From assembly GCA_013288345.1 (NCBI GenBank), contig JABDCA010000024.1, positions 1 to 44,910 on the forward strand: a DNA stretch of 44,910 nt, given 5' to 3'. The notes below the pieces were generated by a model. It was given only the letters and a program-made list of their open reading frames with translations, searched no databases and was not told the origin of the DNA. Below are positions 17,326-27,589 of the stretch, in pieces. The stretch is from Bacteroidota bacterium (GTDB lineage: Bacteria > Bacteroidota > Bacteroidia > JABEUT01). A program made the position numbers and the translations under genes. Numbering within the stretch: the first letter of the stretch is position 1; each line of letters starts with the position of its first letter.

Positions 17326-18715
17326 TAACGTATATCTTTTTTAACAATGCGGTTTTCAATGGCTCTACTAGCCTGTCTATATCACCTGCACCCATCGTAA
17401 TAAGTACTTCAGGCATATCTTTAGTTACCACATCAACCAACTCTTCTTTTGTGCACAACTTCTTATTATCTATATGTGTTTTACCTAATAACATTTTCGA
17501 ATCAATTCCATCAATAGGTAATTCTCTTGCCGGGTATATATCAAGCAGGATAAGTTTATCCAGTAATTCCAAGCTACGTGCAAAACCATCTGCAAAATCG
17601 CGGGTACGTGAATACAAATGCGGTTGGAATATGCCTGTTATTTTTTTACCCGGATACATCGCTTTAACTGAATTAATGCATGCACTCAACTCTTCAGGGT
17701 GATGCGCATAATCATCAATAAAGACAAGCTTCGGAGAAACTATTTGATAATCGAAACGACGCTGTACACCTTCAAATGTGCCTAATGCAGTTCTTATATC
17801 TTCGTTGCTTACTTTCATCAATTGAGCCACAGCAGTAGCAGCAACGGAGTTTTCAATATTATGCAAGCCCGGTATTCCAAGCTTTACATCTTTTATTTCA
17901 CCATGAGGAGTAACAAGGTCATATTGATAATGTCCGTCGCTTATTGTAATATTTTTTGCGTAGTAATCTGCTTTTTGGCTAACCGAATAAGTATATGTTT
18001 TACCACTATAATGAATTATATCGTTTACCTTTTGCTTGGTAACCAAAGAGCCATCAGCACTTATGCGATTAGCAAACATGGCATATGATTGCTGCATGCT
18101 TGCAGCATCATTATATATATCCAAATGATCAGGATCAATAGATGTGATAATGGCGATATTAGGATTTAACTGAAGGAATGAACGGTCATACTCATCAGCT
18201 TCAACTACAACCACTGTCTTCTCTGAAACATTTGCATCAAGCAATACGTTGGTATTATAATTTTTCGATACACCGCCCAAAAATGCCATACAATCAGCCT
18301 TAGCAGATTTAAGTATATGTGTTACTAATGTTGTTGTGGTCGTTTTGCCATGTGTGCCTGCAATAGCAACAGTATAATGCCCTTGAGTTATCCAACCTAA
18401 TACACCCGCACGTTTATGTAAATCATATTTATGACTTCGGAAATAAGCCAATTCAGTATGATCGTCTGGCACGGCAGGAGTATAGATAACTAAAGTATCC
18501 TTGCTGTTACTCTTTATTTCATCGTCTACCAAATTCATATCATCCTTAAAATGGATCTTTATTCCTTCCTGTTCCATCTCTTCTGTTAATGCAGAAGCCG
18601 TTTTATCATACCCACTTACTTTTTTGCCCATCGATTTAAAATAACGTGCAAGGCCACTCATACCGATACCACCGATACCTATTAAATACACATATTTTAA
18701 ATCCTTCACGTTCAT
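17318..18715 (-). CDS. murC: UDP-N-acetylmuramate--L-alanine ligase
   Basis: Adds the first peptide residue to UDP-MurNAc. N-terminal Rossmann loop GIGGIGMSGLARY, ATP P-loop GTHGKTTTTTLV near residue 120, EADEYDRSFL, DDYAHHPEEL, and QPHLYSRTRDF near the C-terminus are all standard MurC landmarks. Length 465 aa is normal. The start overlaps the murG stop by 4 nt (ATGA), indicating coupled translation. Confidence 0.98.
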   Translation of the reverse strand: MNVKDLKYVYLIGIGGIGMSGLARYFKSMGKKVSGYDKTASALTEEMEQEGIKIHFKDDMNLVDDEIKSNSKDTLVIYTPAVPDDHTELAYFRSHKYDLHKRAGVLGWITQGHYTVAIAGTHGKTTTTTLVTHILKSAKADCMAFLGGVSKNYNTNVLLDANVSEKTVVVVEADEYDRSFLQLNPNIAIITSIDPDHLDIYNDAASMQQSYAMFANRISADGSLVTKQKVNDIIHYSGKTYTYSVSQKADYYAKNITISDGHYQYDLVTPHGEIKDVKLGIPGLHNIENSVAATAVAQLMKVSNEDIRTALGTFEGVQRRFDYQIVSPKLVFIDDYAHHPEELSACINSVKAMYPGKKITGIFQPHLYSRTRDFADGFARSLELLDKLILLDIYPARELPIDGIDSKMLLGKTHIDNKKLCTKEELVDVVTKDMPEVLITMGAGDIDRLVEPLKTALLKKIYVNA

Positions 18716-19815
18716 TTCTGTTCCGTTAATGCTATTACCTCATTCGCAATTCTTACCGCTGAATCTTTTATAGCCAGTGCTGAGATATTCTTACTCAAGC
18801 TCTCTCTCATCGTTTTATCCTTTGCCAATTTCACCACAGCATTTCCAAGCTCGCTTTGTGCGCTTACATCTTTTATCATTAACGCAGCGTTATGGTTAAC
18901 AAGTTCCATTGCGTTCTTTGTCTGATGATCTTCCGACACATTAGGCGATGGAACCAAAATAGAAGGCAGTCCCGTTATACATAATTCCGACAGTGATATT
19001 GCACCTGCACGCGACACTACTGCATCAGCCACAGCGTAAGCATAATCCATCTTCGATATAAAATCATAGACTCTTATATTCGTATACTTCTTTTGCATTT
19101 CTTGTGCTTGTGTATAGTAATGCTTGCCTGTCTGCCATACCAGACGAATATTATTCTTAGCCAGTAAGTCAAGTGAAGCAGCAATACTTTCATTTATTGT
19201 CCGCGCACCAAGGCTACCACCAATAACCAATACTGTAAAGCCGGCATCTTTAAATCCAAAATATTCGCTCGCTGCATTACGCTTGCTTTGCAACTCAGCA
19301 ATATCCTGCCTTACCGGGTTACCTGTAACTATAATCTTATTTTTAGGGAAGAACTTCTCCATTCCCGGATAGGCTACACATATCTTCTTTACATGTCTAG
19401 AAAGAATTTTATTGGTAACACCAGGATATGAATTTTGTTCCTGCACCAGTGTAGGAATATGTTTGCGTATGCCTGCCCATAATGTAGGACCACTGGCATA
19501 ACCACCCACGCCTACTATAGCATCAGGATTAAATTGCGATATAATTTCTTTTGCTCTATTCACACTCTTTAACACTTTTAATGGCAGCGAAAAATTCTTT
19601 AACATATTGCTGCGCGATATACCTGCAATATCAAGCCCTTGAATCTTATACCCTGCCGCAGGCACCTTCTCCATCTCCATCCTTCCGTTGGCCCCTACAA
19701 ATAATATTTCTGTTCCCGGTCTCATCTGTTCCAATGCGCGGGCTATGGCTATGGCCGGAAATATATGTCCGCCTGTGCCTCCCCCGCTTATTATTATTTT
19801 AAGTTGTCGCGACAA
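18712..19815 (-). CDS. murG: UDP-GlcNAc transferase MurG (lipid II synthase)
   Basis: Transfers GlcNAc from UDP-GlcNAc to lipid I on the inner face of the cytoplasmic membrane, giving lipid II. GT-B fold: first glycine loop GGGTGGHIFPA at 11-21, VGVGGYASGP, HEQN-like motif as VQEQNSYPG, second loop GGSLGART, and the sugar-nucleotide site with SRAGAISLSEL and PSPNVSEDHQTKNA. Length 367 aa. It overlaps ftsW by 17 nt and murC by 4 nt. Confidence 0.98.
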   Translation of the reverse strand: MSRQLKIIISGGGTGGHIFPAIAIARALEQMRPGTEILFVGANGRMEMEKVPAAGYKIQGLDIAGISRSNMLKNFSLPLKVLKSVNRAKEIISQFNPDAIVGVGGYASGPTLWAGIRKHIPTLVQEQNSYPGVTNKILSRHVKKICVAYPGMEKFFPKNKIIVTGNPVRQDIAELQSKRNAASEYFGFKDAGFTVLVIGGSLGARTINESIAASLDLLAKNNIRLVWQTGKHYYTQAQEMQKKYTNIRVYDFISKMDYAYAVADAVVSRAGAISLSELCITGLPSILVPSPNVSEDHQTKNAMELVNHNAALMIKDVSAQSELGNAVVKLAKDKTMRESLSKNISALAIKDSAVRIANEVIALTEQK

Positions 19816-20953
19816 TGTTGTTACTTGTTATGTTTTCTGTTTCTCTGCTTACGCTTAATATTATACCTACCGCAATGCTGGTAAACCAAATTGATGTTCC
19901 TCCCATACTTATCAATGGCAACGGTTGGCCCGTTACCGGAATAAGATGGACAGCTACGCACATATTTATGAGTGCTTGCAATACCAGGTTTAATGAAAGT
20001 CCTATGGCTATCAGGCTGCCAAATGTTTTAGAGCTTTTCGTAGAAATTCTTACGCCTCTGAATAAGAAAGTGAGATAAAGGAATACAATACCTAATGCCA
20101 TAATTGTTCCGTATTCTTCTACCAGTATTGAGAAAATAAAATCCGATGAAGCCTGAGGCAAAAAATTCTTTTGTGTGCTGTTGCCAGGGCCCTTACCCAC
20201 CGGGCCGCCAGTTGCAATAGCTATCATAGCCTGATCAGCCTGATAGTTGTCTGCCTTATCACCTTTCGCAAAACTCTCAATACGCGATTTCCATGTAGAT
20301 ACACGGTTGTTAATATGTGGGAACTTAAACACAATTAGTATGAACAGGCCTGCAAAAGCTACAGCAACACCTACGGTAAGAAGTATATGCGTCATTTTAG
20401 CTTTACCAATGAACATGATACAAAGACAGTTAACAAATAAGAGAAATGCGGTAGAAAAATTCGAGGGGAATATTAATCCGCAAATAACAATTACAGGTAT
20501 AATGATCGGCAAAAAGCCTGTTTTAAAATCAGTCAATATGGTTTGTTTAATGGCAAGCATGCGTGCTACATAAATGAGCAAGGCAAGCTTGGCAAAATCA
20601 GATGTTTGGAAAGTAAGCCCCGTACCCGGGATTTGCAACCAACGGGTGGCGTTACCTGAGTTAACACCTTTAAGCAATGTGAATAACAAGAGCGGAACAG
20701 AAACGTAAAGCGCAATTTGCGATACGCGTGAGAATATAGTGTACCGAACATTATGGACAAGATAAATAAGCATAAAACCGAACATGATAATGATAAGGTG
20801 CTTAATGAGGAAATAACTTGCATTGCCCGAATGGCTTCTGTAGGCAAGCGTTTCAACCGAACTGTAAACTACAAGTACAGACACAACCGATAAGAGCAAT
20901 ACAATCACCCAAATCACCTTGTCGCCTTTTATGTAGTTAAATATTCCCTTCAT
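19799..20953 (-). CDS. ftsW: SEDS glycosyltransferase FtsW
   Basis: Polytopic SEDS protein that polymerises lipid II glycan strands at the septum together with its transpeptidase partner encoded by the ftsI gene of the same operon. About ten hydrophobic segments; conserved stretches include the FAKLALLIYVARMLA segment, the GGPVGKGPGNSTQKNFLPQASSDFIFS loop (with the essential-type acidic residue region following as VEEYG), and the late TGQPLPLISMGGTS motif. Length 384 aa. Located between murD and murG, the usual Bacteroidota place. Confidence 0.97.
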   Translation of the reverse strand: MKGIFNYIKGDKVIWVIVLLLSVVSVLVVYSSVETLAYRSHSGNASYFLIKHLIIIMFGFMLIYLVHNVRYTIFSRVSQIALYVSVPLLLFTLLKGVNSGNATRWLQIPGTGLTFQTSDFAKLALLIYVARMLAIKQTILTDFKTGFLPIIIPVIVICGLIFPSNFSTAFLLFVNCLCIMFIGKAKMTHILLTVGVAVAFAGLFILIVFKFPHINNRVSTWKSRIESFAKGDKADNYQADQAMIAIATGGPVGKGPGNSTQKNFLPQASSDFIFSILVEEYGTIMALGIVFLYLTFLFRGVRISTKSSKTFGSLIAIGLSLNLVLQALINMCVAVHLIPVTGQPLPLISMGGTSIWFTSIAVGIILSVSRETENITSNNIVATT

Positions 20954-20964
20954 CTTTTAATATC

Positions 20965-22308
20965 TTACAGAGCCCTTACTGCATCTTTAAATTGGTTGCC
21001 ACGGTCCTCATAATTCTGGAACAGATCGAAACTTGCACAAGCCGGAGAAAGCAAAACTGTATCTCCTGTTTGGCTTAACTTAGCTGCTTTCCTTACTGCT
21101 TCAGATGCTGAACCTGCTTCTATAATAGTTGGCACAAGTACAGAAAAAGCACTTATTATTTTGCGGTTGTCTTTACCCATGCAAACAATAGCCTTTACTT
21201 TTTGCTTCACCATCTCATTAAGTGTGGTATAGTCATTACCTTTATCAATACCACCTACTATCCATACAATAGGGGTATTTACGCTTTCGAGTGCATACCA
21301 AGTCGAATTAATATTGGTGGCTTTCGAATCATTGATAAACTCAACACCGTGAATGGTAGCTACATGCTCCAGGCGGTGTTCAATGTTCTGAAAGTCTGCC
21401 AGGCTCTCCCTGATCGTTTCTTTCTTGATGTCCACCACGCGTGCCGCAATTGCTGCTGCCATTGAGTTGTACACGTTGTGCGTGCCAAACAGTGAAAGTC
21501 TTTGTACTGCCATAGATAAAGGATTTTGTTTGATGTTTATAATAATTTCGTCTCCTGCTTTGTAAGCGCCTTCTGCCACCTGCTCTTTTACTGAAAATGG
21601 GTACTTTTTGGCAGCTATATTTCGTTTGCTTACTTCCGTTTTTGTAACCTCATCATCGAGGCAATAAATAAATGAATCCACTTCGGTCTGATTCTGAATG
21701 ATCCTGAATTTGGAGTTGGTGTAGTTCTCCATTTCATGGTCGTACCTGTCCATGTGGTCAGGGGTTATGTTGAGCATCACAGCCACATCGGCCTTAAACT
21801 TGTACATATCATCTAGCTGAAAACTACTTAGCTCAATTACATAATAATCGAAGTTCTCGGTAGCCACCTGGTAAGCAAAGCTTTTACCCACATTACCGGC
21901 AAGGCCAACATTAAGGCCAGCTTTTTTGAATATATGATAGGTGAGCATCGTAGTAGTCGTTTTACCATTGCTACCTGTTATGCAAACCATTTTAGCATTG
22001 GTATATCTTCCTGCAAATTCTATTTCCGAAATAACAGGTATGCCTTTTTCTTTCAGCTTCACTATTAGTGGCGCATTCTCAGGTATGCCGGGGCTTTTAA
22101 TTACTTCGTCAACCTGCATTATTTTATCTTCACTGTGTTGCTGTTGTTCAAAAGGAATATTGCCGTCCTTAAGCATGGTCAGGTACTTCTCTTTTATTTT
22201 GCCTTTATCAGATACCCACACATCCATGCCCTTCTTTTGTGCAAGAATAGCTGCGCCCACACCACTTTCTCCGGCACCCAATACGGCTATTTTTCTCCTG
22301 CTCTCCAT
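20965..22308 (-). CDS. murD: UDP-MurNAc-L-alanine--D-glutamate ligase
   Basis: Adds D-glutamate to UDP-MurNAc-L-Ala. The N-terminal glycine loop GAGESGVGAAILA, ATP loop ITGSNGKTTTTML at about 110-122, YVIELSSFQLD, NITPDHMDRY, NDSKATN and the C-terminal LSPACASFDLFQNYEDRG are diagnostic for MurD. Length 447 aa. It sits 1 nt after mraY and 11 nt before ftsW. Confidence 0.98.
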   Translation of the reverse strand: MESRRKIAVLGAGESGVGAAILAQKKGMDVWVSDKGKIKEKYLTMLKDGNIPFEQQQHSEDKIMQVDEVIKSPGIPENAPLIVKLKEKGIPVISEIEFAGRYTNAKMVCITGSNGKTTTTMLTYHIFKKAGLNVGLAGNVGKSFAYQVATENFDYYVIELSSFQLDDMYKFKADVAVMLNITPDHMDRYDHEMENYTNSKFRIIQNQTEVDSFIYCLDDEVTKTEVSKRNIAAKKYPFSVKEQVAEGAYKAGDEIIINIKQNPLSMAVQRLSLFGTHNVYNSMAAAIAARVVDIKKETIRESLADFQNIEHRLEHVATIHGVEFINDSKATNINSTWYALESVNTPIVWIVGGIDKGNDYTTLNEMVKQKVKAIVCMGKDNRKIISAFSVLVPTIIEAGSASEAVRKAAKLSQTGDTVLLSPACASFDLFQNYEDRGNQFKDAVRAL

Positions 22309-22309
22309 C

Positions 22310-23557
22310 TTATCTAAGCTTCAGGGTTACAATGGTTATAAGGGCCAGCATAATTCCAATGATCCAAAAACGCGATACTATTTTCGATTCGTGTACTTGC
22401 TTCTTTTGAAAATGGTGGTGCAATGGAGCCATTAAAAAGATGCGCTTCCCTTCGCCAAATTTCTTTTTGGTGTATTTGAAATAGCCTACCTGCATCATCA
22501 CAGACACATTCTCAATAACAAATACGCCACATAGTATTGGCAGTAAAAATTCTTTGCGAATAGCAATAGCGAATACCGCAATAATTCCACCAAGGGCAAG
22601 GCTACCTGTATCACCCATGAATACCTGTGCAGGGTATGAGTTATACCAGAGGAACCCAATACAAGCACCTACAAAAGCGCTCATAAATACAACCAATTCA
22701 CCGCAATTAGGTATGTACATAATATTAAGGTAATCCGCGAAAACCATATTACCCGATACATAAGCTAATATCATCAGCGTGGCACCTATAATTCCCGATG
22801 TGCCTGTAGCAAGTCCGTCTATACCATCTGTTATGTTGGCACCGTTAGATATGAATGTAACAATGAGTATAATAATAGGAATGAACATTATCCATGCCAG
22901 TTTCTTAGAATGTGTTCCCAGGAAACTGGTTAGTGATGAGTAATCGAATTGATTATCCTTAATGAATGGTATTGTTGTTTTCAACGACTTAGTTTCTTCT
23001 TTAGCGTACTTTGGCAATTCAGTAAATCCGGCATCTTGCCCGTTTATCATAGCAGTTTCTTTAGCACGAGAAATTTTTTCGCGTATTACAACGTGGTGGT
23101 TGAAATACATGGTGCAGGCAACAATAAGGCCGATACCCACCTGACCAATTATTTTAAAATTAGCACTCAACCCTTTTTTATCTTTCTTGAATACTTTTAT
23201 ATAATCATCTAAAAAGCCTACAGTTCCAAGCCAAACAGTAGTAATGATCATTAGCACGATATATACATTATCAAGTCGGGCAAATAATAATGTTGGAATT
23301 AGAATTGCGGAAAGAATAATAAGCCCACCCATGGTTGGGGTTCCTTCTTTTTCTTTTTGGCCGTGCAAGCCTAGATCGCGGACAGTTTCGCCAACTTGCT
23401 TTTTCCTCAACATGGCAATTAAGCGCTTGCCAAACAAAGCAGATATTATTAGTGAGAAAATAATAGCCAATGCTGCTCGGAACGTAATGTAGTTAAACAC
23501 ATTCGCGCCCGGCATGTTATACGTTTCCCTTAAATAATGGAATAGGTAGTAGAACAT
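22310..23557 (-). CDS. mraY: Phospho-MurNAc-pentapeptide transferase
   Basis: Integral membrane enzyme that loads UDP-MurNAc-pentapeptide on undecaprenyl phosphate, forming lipid I. Motifs: GTPTMGGL, the [19 protein letters not shown] loop, [12 protein letters not shown] and [10 protein letters not shown], plus HHHFQ near the C-terminus. It is 415 aa against about 360 in E. coli; the surplus is a charged insert at about residues 160-215 between two membrane segments, which I regard as the known long form of this phylum. The start overlaps the murE stop by one base. Confidence 0.97.
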   Translation of the reverse strand: MFYYLFHYLRETYNMPGANVFNYITFRAALAIIFSLIISALFGKRLIAMLRKKQVGETVRDLGLHGQKEKEGTPTMGGLIILSAILIPTLLFARLDNVYIVLMIITTVWLGTVGFLDDYIKVFKKDKKGLSANFKIIGQVGIGLIVACTMYFNHHVVIREKISRAKETAMINGQDAGFTELPKYAKEETKSLKTTIPFIKDNQFDYSSLTSFLGTHSKKLAWIMFIPIIILIVTFISNGANITDGIDGLATGTSGIIGATLMILAYVSGNMVFADYLNIMYIPNCGELVVFMSAFVGACIGFLWYNSYPAQVFMGDTGSLALGGIIAVFAIAIRKEFLLPILCGVFVIENVSVMMQVGYFKYTKKKFGEGKRIFLMAPLHHHFQKKQVHESKIVSRFWIIGIMLALITIVTLKLR

Positions 23558-25020
23558 CAGCTTTGAAAAAGGTTAAGGGTTTCAAATAAAATCTCCATAT
23601 CATCAAACGGGTGTTTTACGCCCTTTATTTCCTGGTACTTTTCATGGCCCTTGCCTGCCAAAAGAATTATATCACCCTTTTGCGCCATCTGGCATGCAGC
23701 TTTTATGGCTTCTCTCCTATCCACTATCGAAATGGTTTTTCTCTTACTGAGCACATCAACGCCCTTTTCCATTTCATGTATTATTTCAGCAGGCTCTTCT
23801 GAACGTGGATTATCAGAAGTAAGTATTACCTTATCGCTTTTGCCACATGCAATAGATGCCATTATCGGACGTTTGGTTTTATCCCTGTCGCCACCGCAGC
23901 CCACAACGGTTATTATTTTTTCATTCGGTGTACGTACTTCTGTTAATGTGGAAAGCACATTTTCAAGCGCATCAGGAGTGTGGGCATAATCAACAATACC
24001 AATGGTACCATTAGGTGATTTGGCATACTGAAAGCGTCCTTCTACAGGGTTGAGTGCGCTTAATACTTTCAGTACTTCTTCTTTTTCTTCGCCAAGTAAT
24101 ACTGCTGTGGCATATATACCCAGTAGGTTATACGCATTGAATGCACCAATTAGCTTTGTCCATAGCTCCCTGCCATCAATATTCAATACAAGGCCTTGCA
24201 GGGTATTCTCTATCACCTTGCATTTAAAGTCAGCAGAATTCTTTAGCGCAAATGTTTTCTTTTTGGCTTTGGTATTTTGCAACATTACCATACCATGACT
24301 ATCATCCCTGTTCACTAATGCAAACGCAGCAGATGGGAGCTCATCAAAGAATTTCTTTTTCGCCTTTATATAATTATCGAACGTTTTATGAAAATCTAAA
24401 TGATCGTGGGTGATATTAGTAAATACTCCGCCGGCAAAAGTTATTTCCGCTATTCTGTTTTGTACAATTGAATGAGAGCTTACTTCCATAAAGCAATGTG
24501 TGCAGTCTGCCTCAACAATTTCATTCAGCAAGCGATTCAACTCCAATGAATCCGGGGTTGTATATGCCGCAGAAAACTGCTGATCGTTGATCATATTTCT
24601 GACGGTGGAAAGCAATCCTACTTTATGCCCTAATCCACGGAACAGATTGAACAATAATGTAGCAGTAGTTGTTTTACCATTTGTACCTGTTATGCCTATA
24701 AGCTTCAACTTAGCAGAAGGATGATCGTAGAAGTTAGCGGCTATAATTGCCAGTGCTGCAGAAGAATCTTTTACTCGTACATATGTTATTCCATCAAGCC
24801 TCTTTTCAGGCATTTCCTCACACAATACTGCAATTGCTCCTTTCTCGACAGTCTGTGCAATATATTTATGTCCATCTGTTTGCAAGCCTTTTATAGCAAT
24901 GAATAAAGTACCCTCACTTACTTTACGCGAATCGAACTGAACTGACATAATTGCAACGTCAGTAGAGCCTTCAACCTCTACCAGTGCTACCTTATATAAT
25001 ATGTCTTTTAGTTTCTTCAT
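23557..25020 (-). CDS. murE: UDP-MurNAc-tripeptide synthetase, meso-DAP type
   Basis: Adds the third stem-peptide residue. ATP loop [12 protein letters not shown] at 109-120, [19 protein letters not shown] with the adjacent Lys-rich loop (IKAKKKFF) that carries the carbamylated lysine position, and [11 protein letters not shown]. The DNPRSEEP motif near residue 400 is the meso-diaminopimelate specificity signature; lysine-adding enzymes differ there. Length 487 aa. It lies 6 nt after ftsI. Confidence 0.97.
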   Translation of the reverse strand: MKKLKDILYKVALVEVEGSTDVAIMSVQFDSRKVSEGTLFIAIKGLQTDGHKYIAQTVEKGAIAVLCEEMPEKRLDGITYVRVKDSSAALAIIAANFYDHPSAKLKLIGITGTNGKTTTATLLFNLFRGLGHKVGLLSTVRNMINDQQFSAAYTTPDSLELNRLLNEIVEADCTHCFMEVSSHSIVQNRIAEITFAGGVFTNITHDHLDFHKTFDNYIKAKKKFFDELPSAAFALVNRDDSHGMVMLQNTKAKKKTFALKNSADFKCKVIENTLQGLVLNIDGRELWTKLIGAFNAYNLLGIYATAVLLGEEKEEVLKVLSALNPVEGRFQYAKSPNGTIGIVDYAHTPDALENVLSTLTEVRTPNEKIITVVGCGGDRDKTKRPIMASIACGKSDKVILTSDNPRSEEPAEIIHEMEKGVDVLSKRKTISIVDRREAIKAACQMAQKGDIILLAGKGHEKYQEIKGVKHPFDDMEILFETLNLFQS

Positions 25021-25026
25021 TTCTGT

Positions 25027-27147
25027 TTATGACAATTGCAACAATACTTTTTGCCCTTTATTAAATTTTGTTCCTGCTGGTAATGATTGCTCAGCGACCG
25101 CTCCCATGCCCTTTACTGTAACACGTATATGATTATTCTCTAACAGGTATACAGCGTCATCTGCGCTCATGCCATGCAGATCGGGCATAATGCCCTGCTT
25201 CAACATACGTTGTGGGTTTTCGGCAGTAATGTGTATGGTAGAATCTTGCAATTCAGCGTTTACCCATCCTGCATTATTTCCTGCAAAGTGGAATGAGATG
25301 CCCATACTCTGCAATACATTATCTATATCCTTATAGCTTCCATTCTTCACAAATGGAGAACCATGTTTATTAGTTGCAAGACTATTTACAGACGGATCAA
25401 TATTTATACTGCTTGCATACACCTTATCAGCTATCTCTCTGAAAATAGGCCCTGCAGTTATATTGCCATAATACCCATCAGCGCTTGGTGAGTTCATAAT
25501 CACAATACATGAATACTCGGGATTATTTGCAGGGAAGTATCCAACAAAAGATGCCTGGTAATCTATCTTGCCGCCGGTTTTATACGCATGGCCCTTATTT
25601 GCAATCTGTGCAGTGCCTGTTTTACCGGCAATTGAATAAACAGTATTGTTCAAATTCTTTGCAGTACCATGCAATACCACACCTTCAAGCAGTTTTCTCA
25701 ATTTCTTTAAGGTTGTAGTAGAGCATATTTCAGGGTTCATTACCTGTGTAGGAAATGTCCTGACAACTTTACCTTCTTTCATTAACGCATCAACAAACTT
25801 TGGCTTCACCATTGTGCCATTATTAGCAACAGCATTATACACACTCAATGTTTGTAATGGGGTAACCTCTACACCATACCCAATAGCCAGCCAAGGCAAA
25901 CTCACACCACTCCAGTTTTTATCGCTTGGGTTTGGCATCTTAGGAATCCCTTCACCCGGAATACTTAATTGCAGCGGCTTATCTAAGCCCAAGCGGCAAA
26001 GGCCATCAACAAACTTCTTTGGTTGGTTGGCATAGTACTTGTAAATAATTTTTGATATGCCAACGTTCGACGACATTTCAAATGCTCTTTGTACACTTAC
26101 CCAACCTGTTTCATCATGTTCTGCATCGCGCATTACACGGTCGTAGTATTGGTGGGTTCCATTTTCAAGGTTAATACTGTCAGTATTATTTACGTAGCCA
26201 TCTTCCATGGCAACTATCAATGAGGAAAGCTTGAATGTAGAACCCGGTTCAGCAGCTTCGCCTAAAGCATAGTTATACGACTCCTCGTATTTGCCAGTAG
26301 AATCTTTACGGTCTAGGTTTGCAGCAGCAAGCACCCTACCTGTTTTTACTTCCATTAATACTACACAGCCATGGTCTGCATTATGCTTTATAAGTTGCTC
26401 GCGTAAGGATGTTTCTGCAACATCCTGGTAATTTATATTGATGGTCGATACTACATCTTCGCCATTTTGTGGTTGTACATCATCATCATTATTAATAGGA
26501 ACTCTTATTCCACCGGCAAGTTTCTCCATTAATATGCGGCCACTGTCGCCCCTCAAGTATTCATCAAAAGCACCCTCCAGGCCTACATCAATATTATCGC
26601 GAGTGTAACCTATTGTACGTTCAGCCAGATCACGGAAAGGTAATTCCCGTTTATAGGTCTGCTCTACTATCATACCACCCTTGTTCCTGCCAAGGCGAAG
26701 AAGAGGGAAGTGCTTTACTTTTTGCAACTGATCATACGATGCACTCTTTTTCAGTAATACATATCGTTGGTTTGATGCACGTGCGCTCTTCAGTATTCTA
26801 TAGTATTCATCAACCGATTTGTCTTTAAAAAGCTGAGCAAAAGAATTACTGAGTGAATCGATCTTTGAATTAAAAATTTCATCACTCAAATAATCAGTAT
26901 TCACATCCATAGCAATATCATAGTATGGCAATGATGTTGCCAATAGGTTACCATCCGCAGCATATATATTACCACGCATAGCTTCTATAGTACAATATGA
27001 TGTGGTCATATTGGCAGCAGCAATCTTCCATTTATTGCCTTGCAAATACTGAATGGATATTACCCGTGCAGTAATAACAATACCCAACATGCACATAAAT
27101 GCATATAGGAGGTACGTACGGAGTAATGTGCCTTTTCTTGGTTCCAT
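25027..27147 (-). CDS. ftsI: Septal penicillin-binding protein (FtsI/PBP3) with PASTA domain
   Basis: Class B transpeptidase that crosslinks septal peptidoglycan and partners with FtsW. One transmembrane helix (about 10-30), a dimerisation/pedestal region (about 50-240), then the transpeptidase domain with nucleophile Ser303 in STFK, SSN at 359-361 and KTGT at 509-512. A PASTA domain ends the protein (about 645-706); the stretch 590-640 may be a degenerate second one. At 706 aa it is longer than E. coli FtsI, typical of Bacteroidota. It begins right after the ftsL stop with no gap. Confidence 0.97.
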   Translation of the reverse strand: MEPRKGTLLRTYLLYAFMCMLGIVITARVISIQYLQGNKWKIAAANMTTSYCTIEAMRGNIYAADGNLLATSLPYYDIAMDVNTDYLSDEIFNSKIDSLSNSFAQLFKDKSVDEYYRILKSARASNQRYVLLKKSASYDQLQKVKHFPLLRLGRNKGGMIVEQTYKRELPFRDLAERTIGYTRDNIDVGLEGAFDEYLRGDSGRILMEKLAGGIRVPINNDDDVQPQNGEDVVSTININYQDVAETSLREQLIKHNADHGCVVLMEVKTGRVLAAANLDRKDSTGKYEESYNYALGEAAEPGSTFKLSSLIVAMEDGYVNNTDSINLENGTHQYYDRVMRDAEHDETGWVSVQRAFEMSSNVGISKIIYKYYANQPKKFVDGLCRLGLDKPLQLSIPGEGIPKMPNPSDKNWSGVSLPWLAIGYGVEVTPLQTLSVYNAVANNGTMVKPKFVDALMKEGKVVRTFPTQVMNPEICSTTTLKKLRKLLEGVVLHGTAKNLNNTVYSIAGKTGTAQIANKGHAYKTGGKIDYQASFVGYFPANNPEYSCIVIMNSPSADGYYGNITAGPIFREIADKVYASSINIDPSVNSLATNKHGSPFVKNGSYKDIDNVLQSMGISFHFAGNNAGWVNAELQDSTIHITAENPQRMLKQGIMPDLHGMSADDAVYLLENNHIRVTVKGMGAVAEQSLPAGTKFNKGQKVLLQLS

Positions 27148-27588
27148 TTACTTCTTTGCCAGTTTAGTATCAATTACAATTTTGTCGGGCGGTATCACCG
27201 ATTCCTTCAAACCCATATTAGCTGATGACCTTGCCACTTCTGATTCTTTACTTAAGTACATCAGCTTTGCTTTTGCTATCTGGAATTGGGTATTCAAATC
27301 TTTTATCTGTGTTGTTAATGTGTCAAGTTCTCTGTCTTTCGATTGTGCGAAGTAGCCATTTGCTATATATAAAAGGCCCATGAAAGCCAGAAAAAAGAAG
27401 AACGGCATGTGCTTGAGTGTTTGATCAGAAATAAGGAACCTGCCACTCACCACCGATGAAACAGCGCGGCCAACCTTATTGCTTCCTTTTGCAATAGGCT
27501 CAGATTCGGTTTCCGGTTCAGGTGTTTCAATCACCTGTTCCTTCAACTTCACCTCTTCTTCTATGTCGCTTTTAAGCCTGTTCTTCAT
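27148..27588 (-). CDS. FtsL-like cell division protein
   Basis: Small bitopic protein: a charged cytoplasmic stretch (1-65), one transmembrane helix (about 68-86, MPFFFFLAFMGLLYIANGY) and a periplasmic coiled coil (about 90-125). This architecture and its place between rsmH and ftsI match the FtsL-like family of Bacteroidota, which should bridge the FtsB/FtsQ complex to FtsI/FtsW. Sequence similarity to proteobacterial FtsL is not visible, so topology and position carry the call. Length 146 aa; gaps of 1 and 0 nt to its neighbours. Confidence 0.85.
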   Translation of the reverse strand: MKNRLKSDIEEEVKLKEQVIETPEPETESEPIAKGSNKVGRAVSSVVSGRFLISDQTLKHMPFFFFLAFMGLLYIANGYFAQSKDRELDTLTTQIKDLNTQFQIAKAKLMYLSKESEVARSSANMGLKESVIPPDKIVIDTKLAKK

Positions 27589-27589
27589 T

